Assembly: GCF_021290985.1 (NCBI RefSeq)
Contig: NZ_JAJOYU010000001.1
Coordinates: forward strand, 372,001-436,000
DNA from: Rheinheimera soli
Lineage (GTDB): Bacteria; Pseudomonadota; Gammaproteobacteria; Enterobacterales; Alteromonadaceae
DNA: 64,000 bases
Direction: 5' to 3'
Positions within the stretch are counted from its first letter, which is position 1; the number at the start of each line of letters is the position of its first letter. Of the stretch, positions 46,201-55,271 are shown one piece after another. The notes beneath the pieces were generated by a model that was not told the origin of the DNA, did not search any database, and worked only from the letters and a program-made list of their open reading frames with translations. Made by a program: the position numbers and the translations under genes.

Positions 46201-47033
46201 AGTAAAAATTGACGAATTGCGTCCGCTGTTATTTTTGGTTGCATCATATGACAATGATGACCCCCCTGGATCTCAACCAACTCTAGCTGCCTATAGTGAG
46301 CCTGATACTCCTGCTTTGCCTTTTGCATCATTTCCAGACCATCTTTGGCCAGAACAGCCAGTACAGGGCATTGAATATCGTTCAGCAGTTGCATCGCCTG
46401 GCTTTGTATTAAACGATAAGCGGAAGATTCGCGTAATCTCATATCGGCAGACCAGGTCAGCCCTCCTGTGCAGGCTTCTGTACCTCGCTTAGCAAGAACT
46501 AATGCACAATTGATATCAAAATCACTTTGGTTTTGTCTGGCCAAAGCGGCGCTTTGCAAGTCGCTGTAGACAGGTTTTTGTTTATTTGGGCTTTGCCATC
46601 TGTGACTGATTGCAGTTCGCACTTGTTGTGTCGTATTGCAGGCCTCGCCAGTCACCAGGCCGATACTGTCAATCAGCACCAGCTTTCGTACCATCTGAGG
46701 CATGACAGCTGCAAGTACTGAACCTATCATACCGCCCATCGAATGGCCGATAATATCCACCTGCTGCCAGCCTTGAGTTTTAATCAAGGTAGCGACATCG
46801 TAGATCCAGTCTAAAAAATGATAATGAGCATCAGAGCTGCGGTGCTGTGACTGACCATGACCAGGCAAATCTATAGCCACCAAATTCAGTTCGGGCAAAT
46901 AGACAGCAAGAGGTAAAAAACTGTCGGCATTATCCAGCCAACCATGCAAACACAAAGTAACTCGTGCTGATGCCGGGCCTTGCTGCCAGCCAGCCAACGA
47001 CAAGGCAGGCAAGGAAAACACCAACGCCGACAT
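46194..47033 (-). CDS. Alpha/beta hydrolase
   Basis: A 279-residue alpha/beta-fold hydrolase: oxyanion start TLCLHGWLDNADSFLPL, the nucleophile Ser in IIGHSMGGMIGSVLA, the acid in PVLAVLAKDG and His in IQGGHHCHM. The family covers esterases and haloperoxidase-like enzymes; the substrate is unknown. Its ATG overlaps the stop of the methyltransferase gene (TAATG), so the two are coupled. The last codons lie in the first bases of the tandem repeat array. Confidence 0.87.
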   Translation of the reverse strand: MSALVFSLPALSLAGWQQGPASARVTLCLHGWLDNADSFLPLAVYLPELNLVAIDLPGHGQSQHRSSDAHYHFLDWIYDVATLIKTQGWQQVDIIGHSMGGMIGSVLAAVMPQMVRKLVLIDSIGLVTGEACNTTQQVRTAISHRWQSPNKQKPVYSDLQSAALARQNQSDFDINCALVLAKRGTEACTGGLTWSADMRLRESSAYRLIQSQAMQLLNDIQCPVLAVLAKDGLEMMQKAKQEYQAHYRQLELVEIQGGHHCHMMQPKITADAIRQFLLS

Positions 47034-47893
47034 TATTCGCTGCTGGCCTTAACAAACTTTAAGGTCATGCGATCACTTTCGCCTATAGCCAGGTATTTCT
47101 CGCGATCCACTGTGCCCATAGCTAGAGTGGGAGGTAAAGCGTACACACCTTTAGGATAATCTTTGGTGTCTTTTGAGTTGGCATTAATTTCTGATTTAGC
47201 CAGCAGTTTAAAACCAGCATGTTCTGCTACCGCAATTACATAAGACTCATCCAGATAACCTTCCACAGCAGAGCTGGAAATTTCAGATACCCGACTTGCT
47301 CTGTGCTCAACTATGCCAAATACACCACCGGGTTTAAGTACATCAAACACGGAACGAAATACATCCAGCAAATAACCTTGTTCATTCCAGATATGAGCAT
47401 TGCGGAAACTCAGCACCATATCGTATTGCTGGGTTAAGCCCAGAAACATATAACCTGGCGGATCAAATTCAGTTTGTTCAACTGAGCCATAATGCTCTTT
47501 GTGTTTCAGAATGCGCTGAGTCAGTTTTTCACTAATGCGACTCCAGAATATTTTTCTGTCATCCTGCATAGTGCCATCATCCACACGGAAGTTGGCGATA
47601 GTTAGTTTGCCCTGGTCTTTTAAATAGGGAGCGAGAATATCGGTATACCAACCGCGGGCGGGCCAAATCTCCAGTACAGACATACTAGGCTTGATGCCAA
47701 AAAAGGTTAACGTCTCTACCGGATGACGATGTGTGTTCCTGGCTTTATCTTCCTCGCTACGAAATGAATGCTCAGCTAAAGCAGTTAAATCAGGAGCGGA
47801 AGGAGTTTCGGCTACAGCGGCTGCGCTACAAAGCGCAGCTCCGAGCAGTACTAGATTAAGGTTGCACTTTATTCTGTTTATTATTGTCAACAT
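47033..47893 (-). CDS. Exported SAM-dependent methyltransferase-like protein
   Basis: A 286-residue protein (COG4798 type) with a signal peptide (NLVLLGAALCSAAAVAE) and a Rossmann core of class I methyltransferases: MSVLEIWPARGWYTDILAPYLKDQGKLT (motif I), YDMVLSFRNAHIWNEQG and LKPGGVFGIVEHRA. Export of an apparent methyltransferase is a known but unexplained feature of this family. ATG 47893 follows AAGG and overlaps the slp gene end by 38 bases. Confidence 0.82.
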   Translation of the reverse strand: MLTIINRIKCNLNLVLLGAALCSAAAVAETPSAPDLTALAEHSFRSEEDKARNTHRHPVETLTFFGIKPSMSVLEIWPARGWYTDILAPYLKDQGKLTIANFRVDDGTMQDDRKIFWSRISEKLTQRILKHKEHYGSVEQTEFDPPGYMFLGLTQQYDMVLSFRNAHIWNEQGYLLDVFRSVFDVLKPGGVFGIVEHRASRVSEISSSAVEGYLDESYVIAVAEHAGFKLLAKSEINANSKDTKDYPKGVYALPPTLAMGTVDREKYLAIGESDRMTLKFVKASSE

Positions 47894-48452
47894 GAACTGG
47901 GCCTTGTGTTGTCGATTGTTGTTTTGTGGTCGTGCGGATACGTATGCCCGGGCCATAGCCCCAGTAGTAAGGATGTGGACGCATCATAGGCCAGGTCTCA
48001 ATGACTTCAACCCGATCCTGCAGTTTTGGCCACAGATACACAGTTGCATCTTTAATCACAGGATAACGGTATTCATATTCATCCACTTTGCCTATCTCTG
48101 AACGAGTCAATTCACCCAGTACTGTGACTGACTTTCCAGGCTGATACACCATAGGGTCTAAAAAGCCTTTGATATAAGCAACAAAACGGCCTTTCGTTTG
48201 GTCAGAAACATGAGGACGTCCGTTGGTACCTGAGGGGAAATAAACTACTTCCAGCCGGGTTTGGTTTGTTTTATTACTGACTTCAGCAATAACTCCACTC
48301 CATCGCGCCGTACCAAAATCAATATTTTGTTGGGCAGCATTCTCATAGCTGGTGAGCGCCACATTATCGGCTATACGTACTTGTTCAGGATAACTGGCAC
48401 AACCTGCCAGAATCATCAGACTCAAAGCAATAACAGCAAACTTCTTACTCAT
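47856..48452 (-). CDS. slp: Slp family outer-membrane lipoprotein
   Basis: A 198-residue lipoprotein with lipobox LAGC (Cys18). The body GARWSGVIAEVSNKTNQTRLEVVYFP and GRFVAYIKGFLDPMVYQPGKSVTVLGELTRSEIGKVDEYEYRYPVI is that of Slp/YeaY. In E. coli yeaY also lies by fadD, which supports the call. First of a slp-methyltransferase-hydrolase operon. The C-terminal tail is His/Pro/Tyr-rich (MRPHPYYWGYGPG), which may bind metal. Confidence 0.9.
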   Translation of the reverse strand: MSKKFAVIALSLMILAGCASYPEQVRIADNVALTSYENAAQQNIDFGTARWSGVIAEVSNKTNQTRLEVVYFPSGTNGRPHVSDQTKGRFVAYIKGFLDPMVYQPGKSVTVLGELTRSEIGKVDEYEYRYPVIKDATVYLWPKLQDRVEVIETWPMMRPHPYYWGYGPGIRIRTTTKQQSTTQGPVHVDNNKQNKVQP

Positions 48453-48627
48453 GACTTCTTAACCTCGTTAACTTTACAGCCTGTTAGATAAGGTGGACTG
48501 ACTTTAGTTCCATCATTACTCTAAGCCATGCGTGATCTGCTCTGCAACACTTATATAAGAAGTTCATCCAGAAGGCATTTCAGTCCTGCTTTTACCTCTG
48601 TTGGTCGCGTTTTTTGCATTTACAGTT

Positions 48628-48656
48628 TTGTCATAAATTAGTCACTGACGTAAGAT
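48628..48656 (+). promoter_or_regulatory. Pho box and -10 of the alkaline phosphatase gene
   Basis: TTGTCATAAATTAGTCAC at 48628-48645 is close to the E. coli phoA box (CTGTCATAAAGTTGTCAC), two 7-base PhoB half-sites four bases apart. TAAGAT at 48651-48656 is a likely -10 box at the normal class II spacing. Predicted RNA start near 48663 gives a 50-base leader to ATG 48713. Confidence 0.82.
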
Positions 48657-48712
48657 ACCCTTACCTATTGACTCTGGTAACACCAGATTTCCAGCTATCT
48701 ACAGAGCCTTTT

Positions 48713-50017
48713 ATGTTAAAAAAACTTAGTTTAATCAGTATTGCTTGCCTTAGTTGTGTGTCAGCAGGTGCAATTGCCGCACCAAAAAACATTATCTATA
48801 TGATAGGTGACGGTATGGGCCCGGCTTATTTAGCTGCTTACCGTTATTACATGGATAACCCAGACACTAAAGCAGTGGAATCCACCGTTTTTGATGAATT
48901 GTGGATCGGTAATGCCAGTACATACCCTGATGATGACACAGTAGTGACAGACTCAGCTGCAGCAGCAACAGCACTATCCAGTACGCACAAAACCTACAAC
49001 GGCGCTATAGCTGTAGATCACGATCACAAGTCGTTAACCACTATGATGGAAATTGCCAAAGCCAAAGGTATGCAAACTGGTGTGGTGGTGACAGCCCAGA
49101 TTAATCACGCCACCCCTGCCGGTTTTTTGGCGCATGATAAAAGCCGCCAGAATTATGATCAGATAGCAGACGATTATATCGACAATAAAGTAGATGGTCG
49201 TATTGTGGCGGACTTAATGCTCGGCGGCGGTACCAGCTATTTCATTCGTAAAGACCGTAATCTGGTGGAAGAATTTAAACAAGCAGGTTACCAGTACACT
49301 GACAGCTGGACAGGGTTAAAAACTTTAAACAAGCTTCCTGCTTTGGGTTTGTTTGCCCCTAAAGGTTTTGTCAGTGCTTTAGATAATCCAGAACCTCTGC
49401 CATTAAAACAAATGACAGAAAAAGCGCTGGAGCTATTGTCCCCTGCTGAAAAAGGTTTTGTGGTAATGATTGAAGGCAGTCAAATTGACTGGTGTGGTCA
49501 TGCCAATGATATCGCCTGTGCTATGGCTGAAATGCACGACTTTGCCGAAGCTATTAAAGTGGCCAAAGCTTATGTTGATGCCCACCCTGATACTTTATTG
49601 GTGATCACAGCTGATCATGAAACCGGTGGTTTGTCTTTAGGTGCCAACGGCAACTACAGCTGGAAACGGGATGTGGTTCAAAAGGTAAAACACACAGGTG
49701 ACTATATAGCAGGCCAATTGCTGGCACTAAAAGATGACAAAGTATTGTATCAGGCCTGGTTAGGTTTAACCGGTCTGGAACTGAATGCTGATGAGCAACA
49801 ACTGTTGAGCAAAGCTCGTGCTGAAGGGCAGAAAGCCTTAGCTGTTGCCGTAAAACAGCGTATAGACCACTATTCTTCAACGGGCTGGACCAGCAGCGGC
49901 CATACAGCAGCCGATGTGCCTGTACTGGCTTATGGTGCTGATAAACAGCAGTTTGCCGGTTTTCAGGACAATACGGACATCGCCGCTAAATTAATCAAGT
50001 TTATTCAGCAAAAATAG
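48713..50017 (+). CDS. Alkaline phosphatase
   Basis: A 434-residue periplasmic phosphatase with signal peptide (MLKKLSLISIACLSCVSAGAIAA). Family motifs: IYMIGDGMGPAYL (Asp33 metal ligand), VVTDSAAAATALSSTHKTYNG with Ser81 as nucleophile, ITADHETGGLSLGANG and TSSGHTAADVPVLAYG. The set fits the PhoA superfamily. ATG 48713 is used because the upstream ATG 48614 lies before the Pho box and would be untranscribed. Induced by phosphate starvation if the Pho box works. Confidence 0.93.
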   Translation: MLKKLSLISIACLSCVSAGAIAAPKNIIYMIGDGMGPAYLAAYRYYMDNPDTKAVESTVFDELWIGNASTYPDDDTVVTDSAAAATALSSTHKTYNGAIAVDHDHKSLTTMMEIAKAKGMQTGVVVTAQINHATPAGFLAHDKSRQNYDQIADDYIDNKVDGRIVADLMLGGGTSYFIRKDRNLVEEFKQAGYQYTDSWTGLKTLNKLPALGLFAPKGFVSALDNPEPLPLKQMTEKALELLSPAEKGFVVMIEGSQIDWCGHANDIACAMAEMHDFAEAIKVAKAYVDAHPDTLLVITADHETGGLSLGANGNYSWKRDVVQKVKHTGDYIAGQLLALKDDKVLYQAWLGLTGLELNADEQQLLSKARAEGQKALAVAVKQRIDHYSSTGWTSSGHTAADVPVLAYGADKQQFAGFQDNTDIAAKLIKFIQQK

Positions 50018-50065
50018 TATTTTCCAACAGCGCAGCTAAAGCCTAAGGCGCGCTAAAGTTCAAAT

Positions 50066-50095
50066 AAAAACCCCACTGCATGCAGTGGGGTTTTT
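50066..50095. terminator. Bidirectional terminator between the phosphatase and TonB receptor genes
   Basis: A perfect 30-base palindrome with AAAAACCCCACTGCA and its complement TGCAGTGGGGTTTTT. The two genes converge. Confidence 0.92.
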
Positions 50096-50153
50096 ATTTT
50101 GTCAGGGAAACAGAGTTGATACTTTAGCTCTGCTCCCTTCACATTTCTTCAGA

Positions 50154-52967
50154 TTACATGAACTTGTAGTCCAGACCTAAATAGAAAGTGCGACCATAAA
50201 CGTCAGTATAACGAGGGTCGAAACCCACCTGGTGACCAGCACCACCTGAACGTAATGATAATGGAGGAGCGCGATCTGCCAGGTTATTGATACCGAAAGT
50301 TACACCTAAAGCGTCCATAGCCTGGTACTTCGTCTGGTAGTTAACGGTGGCATACGAAGGAACACTCAGTTGCATGTCCACACCAACACCATTCACAGAG
50401 CCTAAACGCACATAGCGGCTAGCTGCAGATTGCGCTTGATCTTCATAACCACTACGGTAATTCAGAGTTGCACTGTGAGCGAAATCACCATGAGTTAAGG
50501 TATTGATGAATTTAGCTACAGTTCTGAATACAACTGCGTTGTCATCACCAAAACGACCTAAGCTGCTGATCCAGTCATTAGTAGTACCAGGACGAGTGTA
50601 TTCGCTGTCCAGCACATAAGTACCAGCTAAGGTAGTGCTTAAACGACCAAAAGATAAGTCATTGCCTATTGTTAAATCCCAGTCGATACCAGAATTTTTA
50701 GACTGACCTACGTTCACGCTTGCAAATACAATAGCCAGTTCTTCCTGACCAGTGGCTTTGTTTGTTTTAGTAGTAAACAAATCACGGTAACGTACTGGAT
50801 CTGCAACGATCTGAGACTCAGTGACTGAAGTCACCAGGTTAGTCAGTTCAATGTTCCAGTAATCCATGCTGAAACTGAAGTTATTGTCAGGAGCATAGAC
50901 AAAACCTAGAGTATACTGCTTCGACTCTTCTGGTTTTAAATTCGGGTTACCCTGACTGAAGGCTTCAAACTGCTGTGGAGAAACGCTACATACTGCGGCC
51001 AGTGGATCTGTAGTACCAGTGAATGGACACAGGTAAGCACCGCTTGTTACACCAAATTCAACTTTAGGCTGACCTAAAGCTAACATAGATGGAGCTTTGA
51101 AACCTGTACCTGTTGAAGCACGCAGTAACAAGTCTTCAGTTGCGTTGTAACGCAATGCCAGCTTGTACGTCGTGTCATTCATTGAATCGTTTACTTTGTA
51201 GCTGCCAGGACCGGCAACACCGTCTTCGTTGTAAACGAAATCAGAGGTCACTTCACCGATGTTGTCATAACGCACAGCACCTGTCAGTTCCAGATCTTCA
51301 AGTACCGGAACTATCACCTCAACAAAACCACCGTAGTTATCACGGCTTAAATCATACTCAGAGCCAATGTTTGCGCCTAACAACAGATCCTGTTTGTTCG
51401 CATCAGCCAGAGAGCTTACGTAGTTTGTGTTACGGAATTCAACACCAGTACCAATGTACACATCACCTGCTGGTAATTCATAAACTGGAGTTGAGGCTTT
51501 CAGATCAAAGCCTTTTACTTCAGTAGTGTCGTTGCTCCAGTTACCGAAGTACTGAGAATCCTGCAGCGCCTGCAGGCCCGCTGCACTGATTTTATCCGGA
51601 GTTTCAAATACGTTCACCAGACCAGAACTTACGGCATCCATGAACTTGTCATAGATTGGGTAGCCACCAGCGATGTTCTCGTCAGTGTCATTTTTTGAAT
51701 ACGTAAAAGCAGCTGAGTAGTCGATGGTATCAATCACACCTTCAACACCGCTGACGATATGAGTTGATTTAGTGTTCCACTCAGTAGCACGGCCACCCAG
51801 TGGTAATGCACGCCATTGCGCCTGTACTGAAGTGACTGAACCAACATGAGCTGGGTCAACATAAGGCATCACATATTGCTGAGCTAAAGCTGAGTTCGCA
51901 TCTAATGCGAAGAAACCTGTAGCATTTGGTGCGATACGAGTGGTCTGAGAGAAATCAGAATACATCACATCTGCAAAAAACTTTGTATCATCGTTAATTG
52001 CAATATCGGTGCCCAGCATCAGTGAATCACGTTTACTTTCTGGCAGAATTTCTACTGTAGTTGTGTAGTCATACTGACATAAACCTGAAGACTCAAAGTT
52101 ATCCGGTGCACAAGCGCCATTTTGTTTTGCGTACGGGTTAAATGCTGCAGAGTTTACTGATTTACCATCAGCATCTGTGTATACATAACGGGCATTTGCA
52201 GGGATAGCGTTTGGCGAACCTGCAACATAGTAATAATCTTTGTTGTTTACGCTGAATGGGATAATGCCTGATTTAGCAAAATCACGGTCAGTCGCTTTCA
52301 GCTGTTCCTGAGAATCGCGGCTGTAAGATAACAGTACGTTGTAACCGTCAGTATCAAAGTTACCTAAACCACCAGTGATTGAGAAATTGTCGCTGGTGCC
52401 ATTTTTCTCTTCTGGCTTGCTGTAACGGGCAGTAACATTCACACCCTGAGCATCGTCTTTCGTAATAAAGTTTACAACACCTGCTATAGCGTCTGAACCG
52501 TACAAAGCAGATGCGCCGTCTGTCAGTACTTCAACACGCTCAATAGCAGCTAAAGGAATAGAGTTCAGATCGATAGTCGAGCCTGAGCCACGTGGTGCCA
52601 TTCTGCGGCCGTTGATCAAAACAAGAGTGTACTCAGCACCTAAACCACGTAACGAAGCGGTTTTCATACCACCACCGCCACCACCAACAGAATCACCGTC
52701 AGAAGTGAAACCTTGCATAGACGGAATAGACTGGATTAAGTCACCTGCTGTTGCTAAACCTGAACGGTCAATAGCGGCACGGTCAATAGTCTGAACCGGT
52801 AAAGCACCTTCAAAATCGGTACGTTTGATACTTGAACCTGTAACCTGAATACGTTCAACACTATCAGTTTCCTGAGCATGTACCGAACCAGAAAAAGTGA
52901 CGCCTGACACAGCACCAAAAGCTACTGCTAAACTAACTGCTTTTGACAACTTACTACTTACAAACAT
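50154..52967 (-). CDS. TonB-dependent outer-membrane receptor
   Basis: A 937-residue receptor with signal peptide (to VHAQ, residue ~32), TonB-box-like ERIQVTGSSIKRTDF, a plug domain (PSMQGFTSDGDSVGGGGGGMKTASLRGLGAEYTLVLINGRRMAPRGSG, TDGASALYGSDAIAGVVNFITK) and a beta-barrel ending in FYLGLDYKFM. GSSIKRT starts are common in marine TonB receptors for glycans, peptides or siderophores; the ligand is not evident and no transport or enzyme genes flank it. ATG 52967 follows GGAGA 6 bases before; ATG 52985 adds six residues. Confidence 0.95.
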   Translation of the reverse strand: MFVSSKLSKAVSLAVAFGAVSGVTFSGSVHAQETDSVERIQVTGSSIKRTDFEGALPVQTIDRAAIDRSGLATAGDLIQSIPSMQGFTSDGDSVGGGGGGMKTASLRGLGAEYTLVLINGRRMAPRGSGSTIDLNSIPLAAIERVEVLTDGASALYGSDAIAGVVNFITKDDAQGVNVTARYSKPEEKNGTSDNFSITGGLGNFDTDGYNVLLSYSRDSQEQLKATDRDFAKSGIIPFSVNNKDYYYVAGSPNAIPANARYVYTDADGKSVNSAAFNPYAKQNGACAPDNFESSGLCQYDYTTTVEILPESKRDSLMLGTDIAINDDTKFFADVMYSDFSQTTRIAPNATGFFALDANSALAQQYVMPYVDPAHVGSVTSVQAQWRALPLGGRATEWNTKSTHIVSGVEGVIDTIDYSAAFTYSKNDTDENIAGGYPIYDKFMDAVSSGLVNVFETPDKISAAGLQALQDSQYFGNWSNDTTEVKGFDLKASTPVYELPAGDVYIGTGVEFRNTNYVSSLADANKQDLLLGANIGSEYDLSRDNYGGFVEVIVPVLEDLELTGAVRYDNIGEVTSDFVYNEDGVAGPGSYKVNDSMNDTTYKLALRYNATEDLLLRASTGTGFKAPSMLALGQPKVEFGVTSGAYLCPFTGTTDPLAAVCSVSPQQFEAFSQGNPNLKPEESKQYTLGFVYAPDNNFSFSMDYWNIELTNLVTSVTESQIVADPVRYRDLFTTKTNKATGQEELAIVFASVNVGQSKNSGIDWDLTIGNDLSFGRLSTTLAGTYVLDSEYTRPGTTNDWISSLGRFGDDNAVVFRTVAKFINTLTHGDFAHSATLNYRSGYEDQAQSAASRYVRLGSVNGVGVDMQLSVPSYATVNYQTKYQAMDALGVTFGINNLADRAPPLSLRSGGAGHQVGFDPRYTDVYGRTFYLGLDYKFM

Positions 52968-53000
52968 TTTGTCTCCCTGGGTCACTAAGTAGTGACTCTG

Positions 53001-53500
53001 TTTTTACGGCAATCAACATTGGCGTTGATTGAAGCTACAACACACCTGATTTTGGGGTTATCCCAAAACGGCGGCGGATGATAAAGGTTATATTTTGTCG
53101 GGGTCAACAGCTTTTGCCGCACAAAAGCACAGGTTAAAGGGCATCTGCCGCAAAAAACACAGGTGTTAAATTTATGATAAAAATCAACAAGATGAAAATT
53201 TGTATACAAAATAAACAAGTCAATTTAATAAGTGAGGACTAAAAAAAGCAGACAAAGAAACCTAGCGGGTTGTTTCACAAAGATAATTTAAATAAAAAAA
53301 CATTTATGCTCTTCAGCCCACTGCTGAATAAACAAACAAAATCAGTACTCGAGGAGTTTTAAGGAAAAACTTTAAGTAAATAAAATGAAAAACAACATCA
53401 GCTAAATTAGCTGATTAAGAAAACGGGGCTCCGGCAAATTTTGCTCAAGACATACTTACAATTCAGCCGTTGAGCTACAGAAGCACTGATCCGCTATTAT
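53001..53500. other. AT-rich intergenic region upstream of the TonB receptor gene
   Basis: About 500 bases without a credible gene. TTTTGGG-GTTAT-CCCAAAA at 53050-53068 is an inverted repeat about 85 bases upstream of the receptor start and could be an operator; ATCAGCT...AGCTGAT around 53397 is another. No clear promoter boxes. Confidence 0.45.
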
Positions 53501-53502
53501 TC

Positions 53503-54000
53503 CTAAAGCTGCAGCAACTGCTTTCTAAGTTTGGGAGCTGATGTTTTCTCGGACAACCAGATATCCAGAAAAGCCGGGCCAAAAGCAGGATCACTGATAT
53601 CTCCAAGCAGTTCGTCATTAAAGTAAAACTGCACTTTACCATCAGCCGCTAATACACAACTTAATTCGTCGCCTTTTTTAACATCGGTCCAAAGTTTATC
53701 TAACTGTGTCGCCCAGTCTTTGTGATGTGCAGAAAGCTTGCCTTGCAGATGTTTCCATTGGTCGACCGTAGCTTCAATAAAATCTTCTTTACTGATGTTA
53801 CGCTGGTAGGTGAGTTTCAACACCACAGGCGAACTCTGCTGATAATCGTTCCAACTGCCATCTGCCGTGTATAACTTTGCCTGGTACAAATCCCAGAACA
53901 GATAGCTAAACTGCCCCTGCCCCACAAGTTTGACGTTATCCGGCATTGCCTGTGCTGCCAGGCTACATAGAATAGTCGCTATAACCAGTATTTTACGCAT
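53503..54000 (-). CDS. Chalcone-isomerase-like periplasmic protein
   Basis: A 165-residue protein with a signal peptide (MRKILVIATILCSLAAQAM) and a chalcone-isomerase-fold domain: VGQGQFSYLFWDLYQAKLYTADGSW, LKLTYQRNISKEDFIEATVDQWKHL, FYFNDELLGDISDPAFGPAFLDIWLSEKT. Bacterial members are non-catalytic or of unknown function. Third gene of an operon with an SDR and a DUF2878 protein; its start overlaps the end of the DUF2878 gene by 8 bases. Confidence 0.85.
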   Translation of the reverse strand: MRKILVIATILCSLAAQAMPDNVKLVGQGQFSYLFWDLYQAKLYTADGSWNDYQQSSPVVLKLTYQRNISKEDFIEATVDQWKHLQGKLSAHHKDWATQLDKLWTDVKKGDELSCVLAADGKVQFYFNDELLGDISDPAFGPAFLDIWLSEKTSAPKLRKQLLQL

Positions 54001-54472
54001 AAAATCTTCTGCTCCATCCGGACAACACACCATAACAAGCCCAACACAAAACCAGCGCTATGTAAGCCTCTGTTGTATTACTAATTTGCATCTGACCACT
54101 TAATGCAGCTCCCCCAAGATAAGCCATTGGACCAGACACAGCTGCAATAAGTGCCGCTAACCAGTAATTTTGCAAAAAAACCGAAAACACCTGCACCACC
54201 ACCAGACTAAACACCAGCCACAAGACTAACATCCAGAGCGGTAACCAGACAGAACCGGTAAAACTTAATACACCGCTGTATTGCAACAGAGAATCCAAAG
54301 CTATACCCACTGCGGCCAGTACCAACCAGGCCAGACGCTCGGATGGGCTGCTGCGCCACAAGGACCAGAGCAAAAATAACAACACAGGAATAACAAGCAG
54401 GTTCTGCCATAACACCAGCGCAAACCAGCTTAATTTAAAGCCTATTAAAACCGGCCAGTTCATTGCTGTCAT
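53993..54472 (-). CDS. DUF2878 inner-membrane protein
   Basis: A 159-residue hydrophobic protein with about five membrane segments and the DUF2878 block LVLAAVGIALDSLLQYSGVLSF. ATG 54472 overlaps the SDR stop (ATGA). In other gammaproteobacteria DUF2878, chalcone-isomerase-like, SDR and cyclopropane fatty acid synthase genes cluster; here the latter is missing. Confidence 0.85.
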   Translation of the reverse strand: MTAMNWPVLIGFKLSWFALVLWQNLLVIPVLLFLLWSLWRSSPSERLAWLVLAAVGIALDSLLQYSGVLSFTGSVWLPLWMLVLWLVFSLVVVQVFSVFLQNYWLAALIAAVSGPMAYLGGAALSGQMQISNTTEAYIALVLCWACYGVLSGWSRRFYA

Positions 54473-55212
54473 GGTTGGCGCATCCCTGCTGCTACTTTAC
54501 AGCGCAACGAATAAGGCAGCAGATTCAGTAAATGCAGGCTAAATACCAGACGTTTAGGAAAACGAATACGCAGTTGCTGTGCATCAAGCCCCTTGCGAAT
54601 ACGGCCTGCTGCATCTGATACCTGAAGCAAAAAAGGCATTTTGAAGTCATTTTTTTGGGTTAAAGGTGTATCAACAAAACCAGGTTCAATCAGACAAACC
54701 CGCACAGCAGAGTCCGTTAAATCCACCCTTAAACTGTCAGCAAAATAACTTAGCGCAGCTTTACTGGCGCCATAAGCCTCTGCTTTGGTAAATGGAAATA
54801 AATGCGCCAAACTACTGACCACAGCCAAAGTACCCTCTGTTGATTGTTGCAATAAGGGCAATAGTAATTTGACAGCCGCCACCTGGGCCTGGAAATTCAA
54901 TGCAAGAGTTCGGTCGAAAATATCCAGAGGAAGATTGGTCGCATCGACGTAATCGCAGCTGCCTGCATTGAGGATGACCAGATCCAAAGCAGGGATCTGT
55001 TGGCTTAGCTGATCTACAGCGGCCGAAAACAATTGCGTGTCGGTTAAGTCTAAAGGTAGAGCGTGAATGCTTTTGTGTTTTTGATGCAACTCATTCAGTG
55101 CATTCACTGAACGGGCCACAGCAATCACTTGCCAGCCAGCGTCAGCATATTGGATGGCCAGCTCGCGACCCAAGCCCGAACTAGCACCTGTAATTAAACA
55201 ATAACGAGGCAT
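54469..55212 (-). CDS. Short-chain dehydrogenase/reductase
   Basis: A 247-residue SDR: nucleotide-binding LITGASSGLGRELA (residue 7 on), NAG in VILNAGSCDYV, and the catalytic pair in AEAYGASKAALSYF with the preceding Ser of VVSSLAHLF. Its substrate is unknown. First gene of the three-gene operon with DUF2878 and the chalcone-isomerase-like protein. Confidence 0.92.
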   Translation of the reverse strand: MPRYCLITGASSGLGRELAIQYADAGWQVIAVARSVNALNELHQKHKSIHALPLDLTDTQLFSAAVDQLSQQIPALDLVILNAGSCDYVDATNLPLDIFDRTLALNFQAQVAAVKLLLPLLQQSTEGTLAVVSSLAHLFPFTKAEAYGASKAALSYFADSLRVDLTDSAVRVCLIEPGFVDTPLTQKNDFKMPFLLQVSDAAGRIRKGLDAQQLRIRFPKRLVFSLHLLNLLPYSLRCKVAAGMRQP

Positions 55213-55271
55213 ATATACAAACTCCTGAATTGGATGGTTTTGTATACGTTCAGAGCAGTGTTTTGGATCCT

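Noticed and set aside
46030-46212. 60-codon open frame with a perfect 24-residue repeat
   Set aside because: The period of 72 is a multiple of three, so the frame stays open by chance; the DNA repeats are hairpins and there is no ribosome site.
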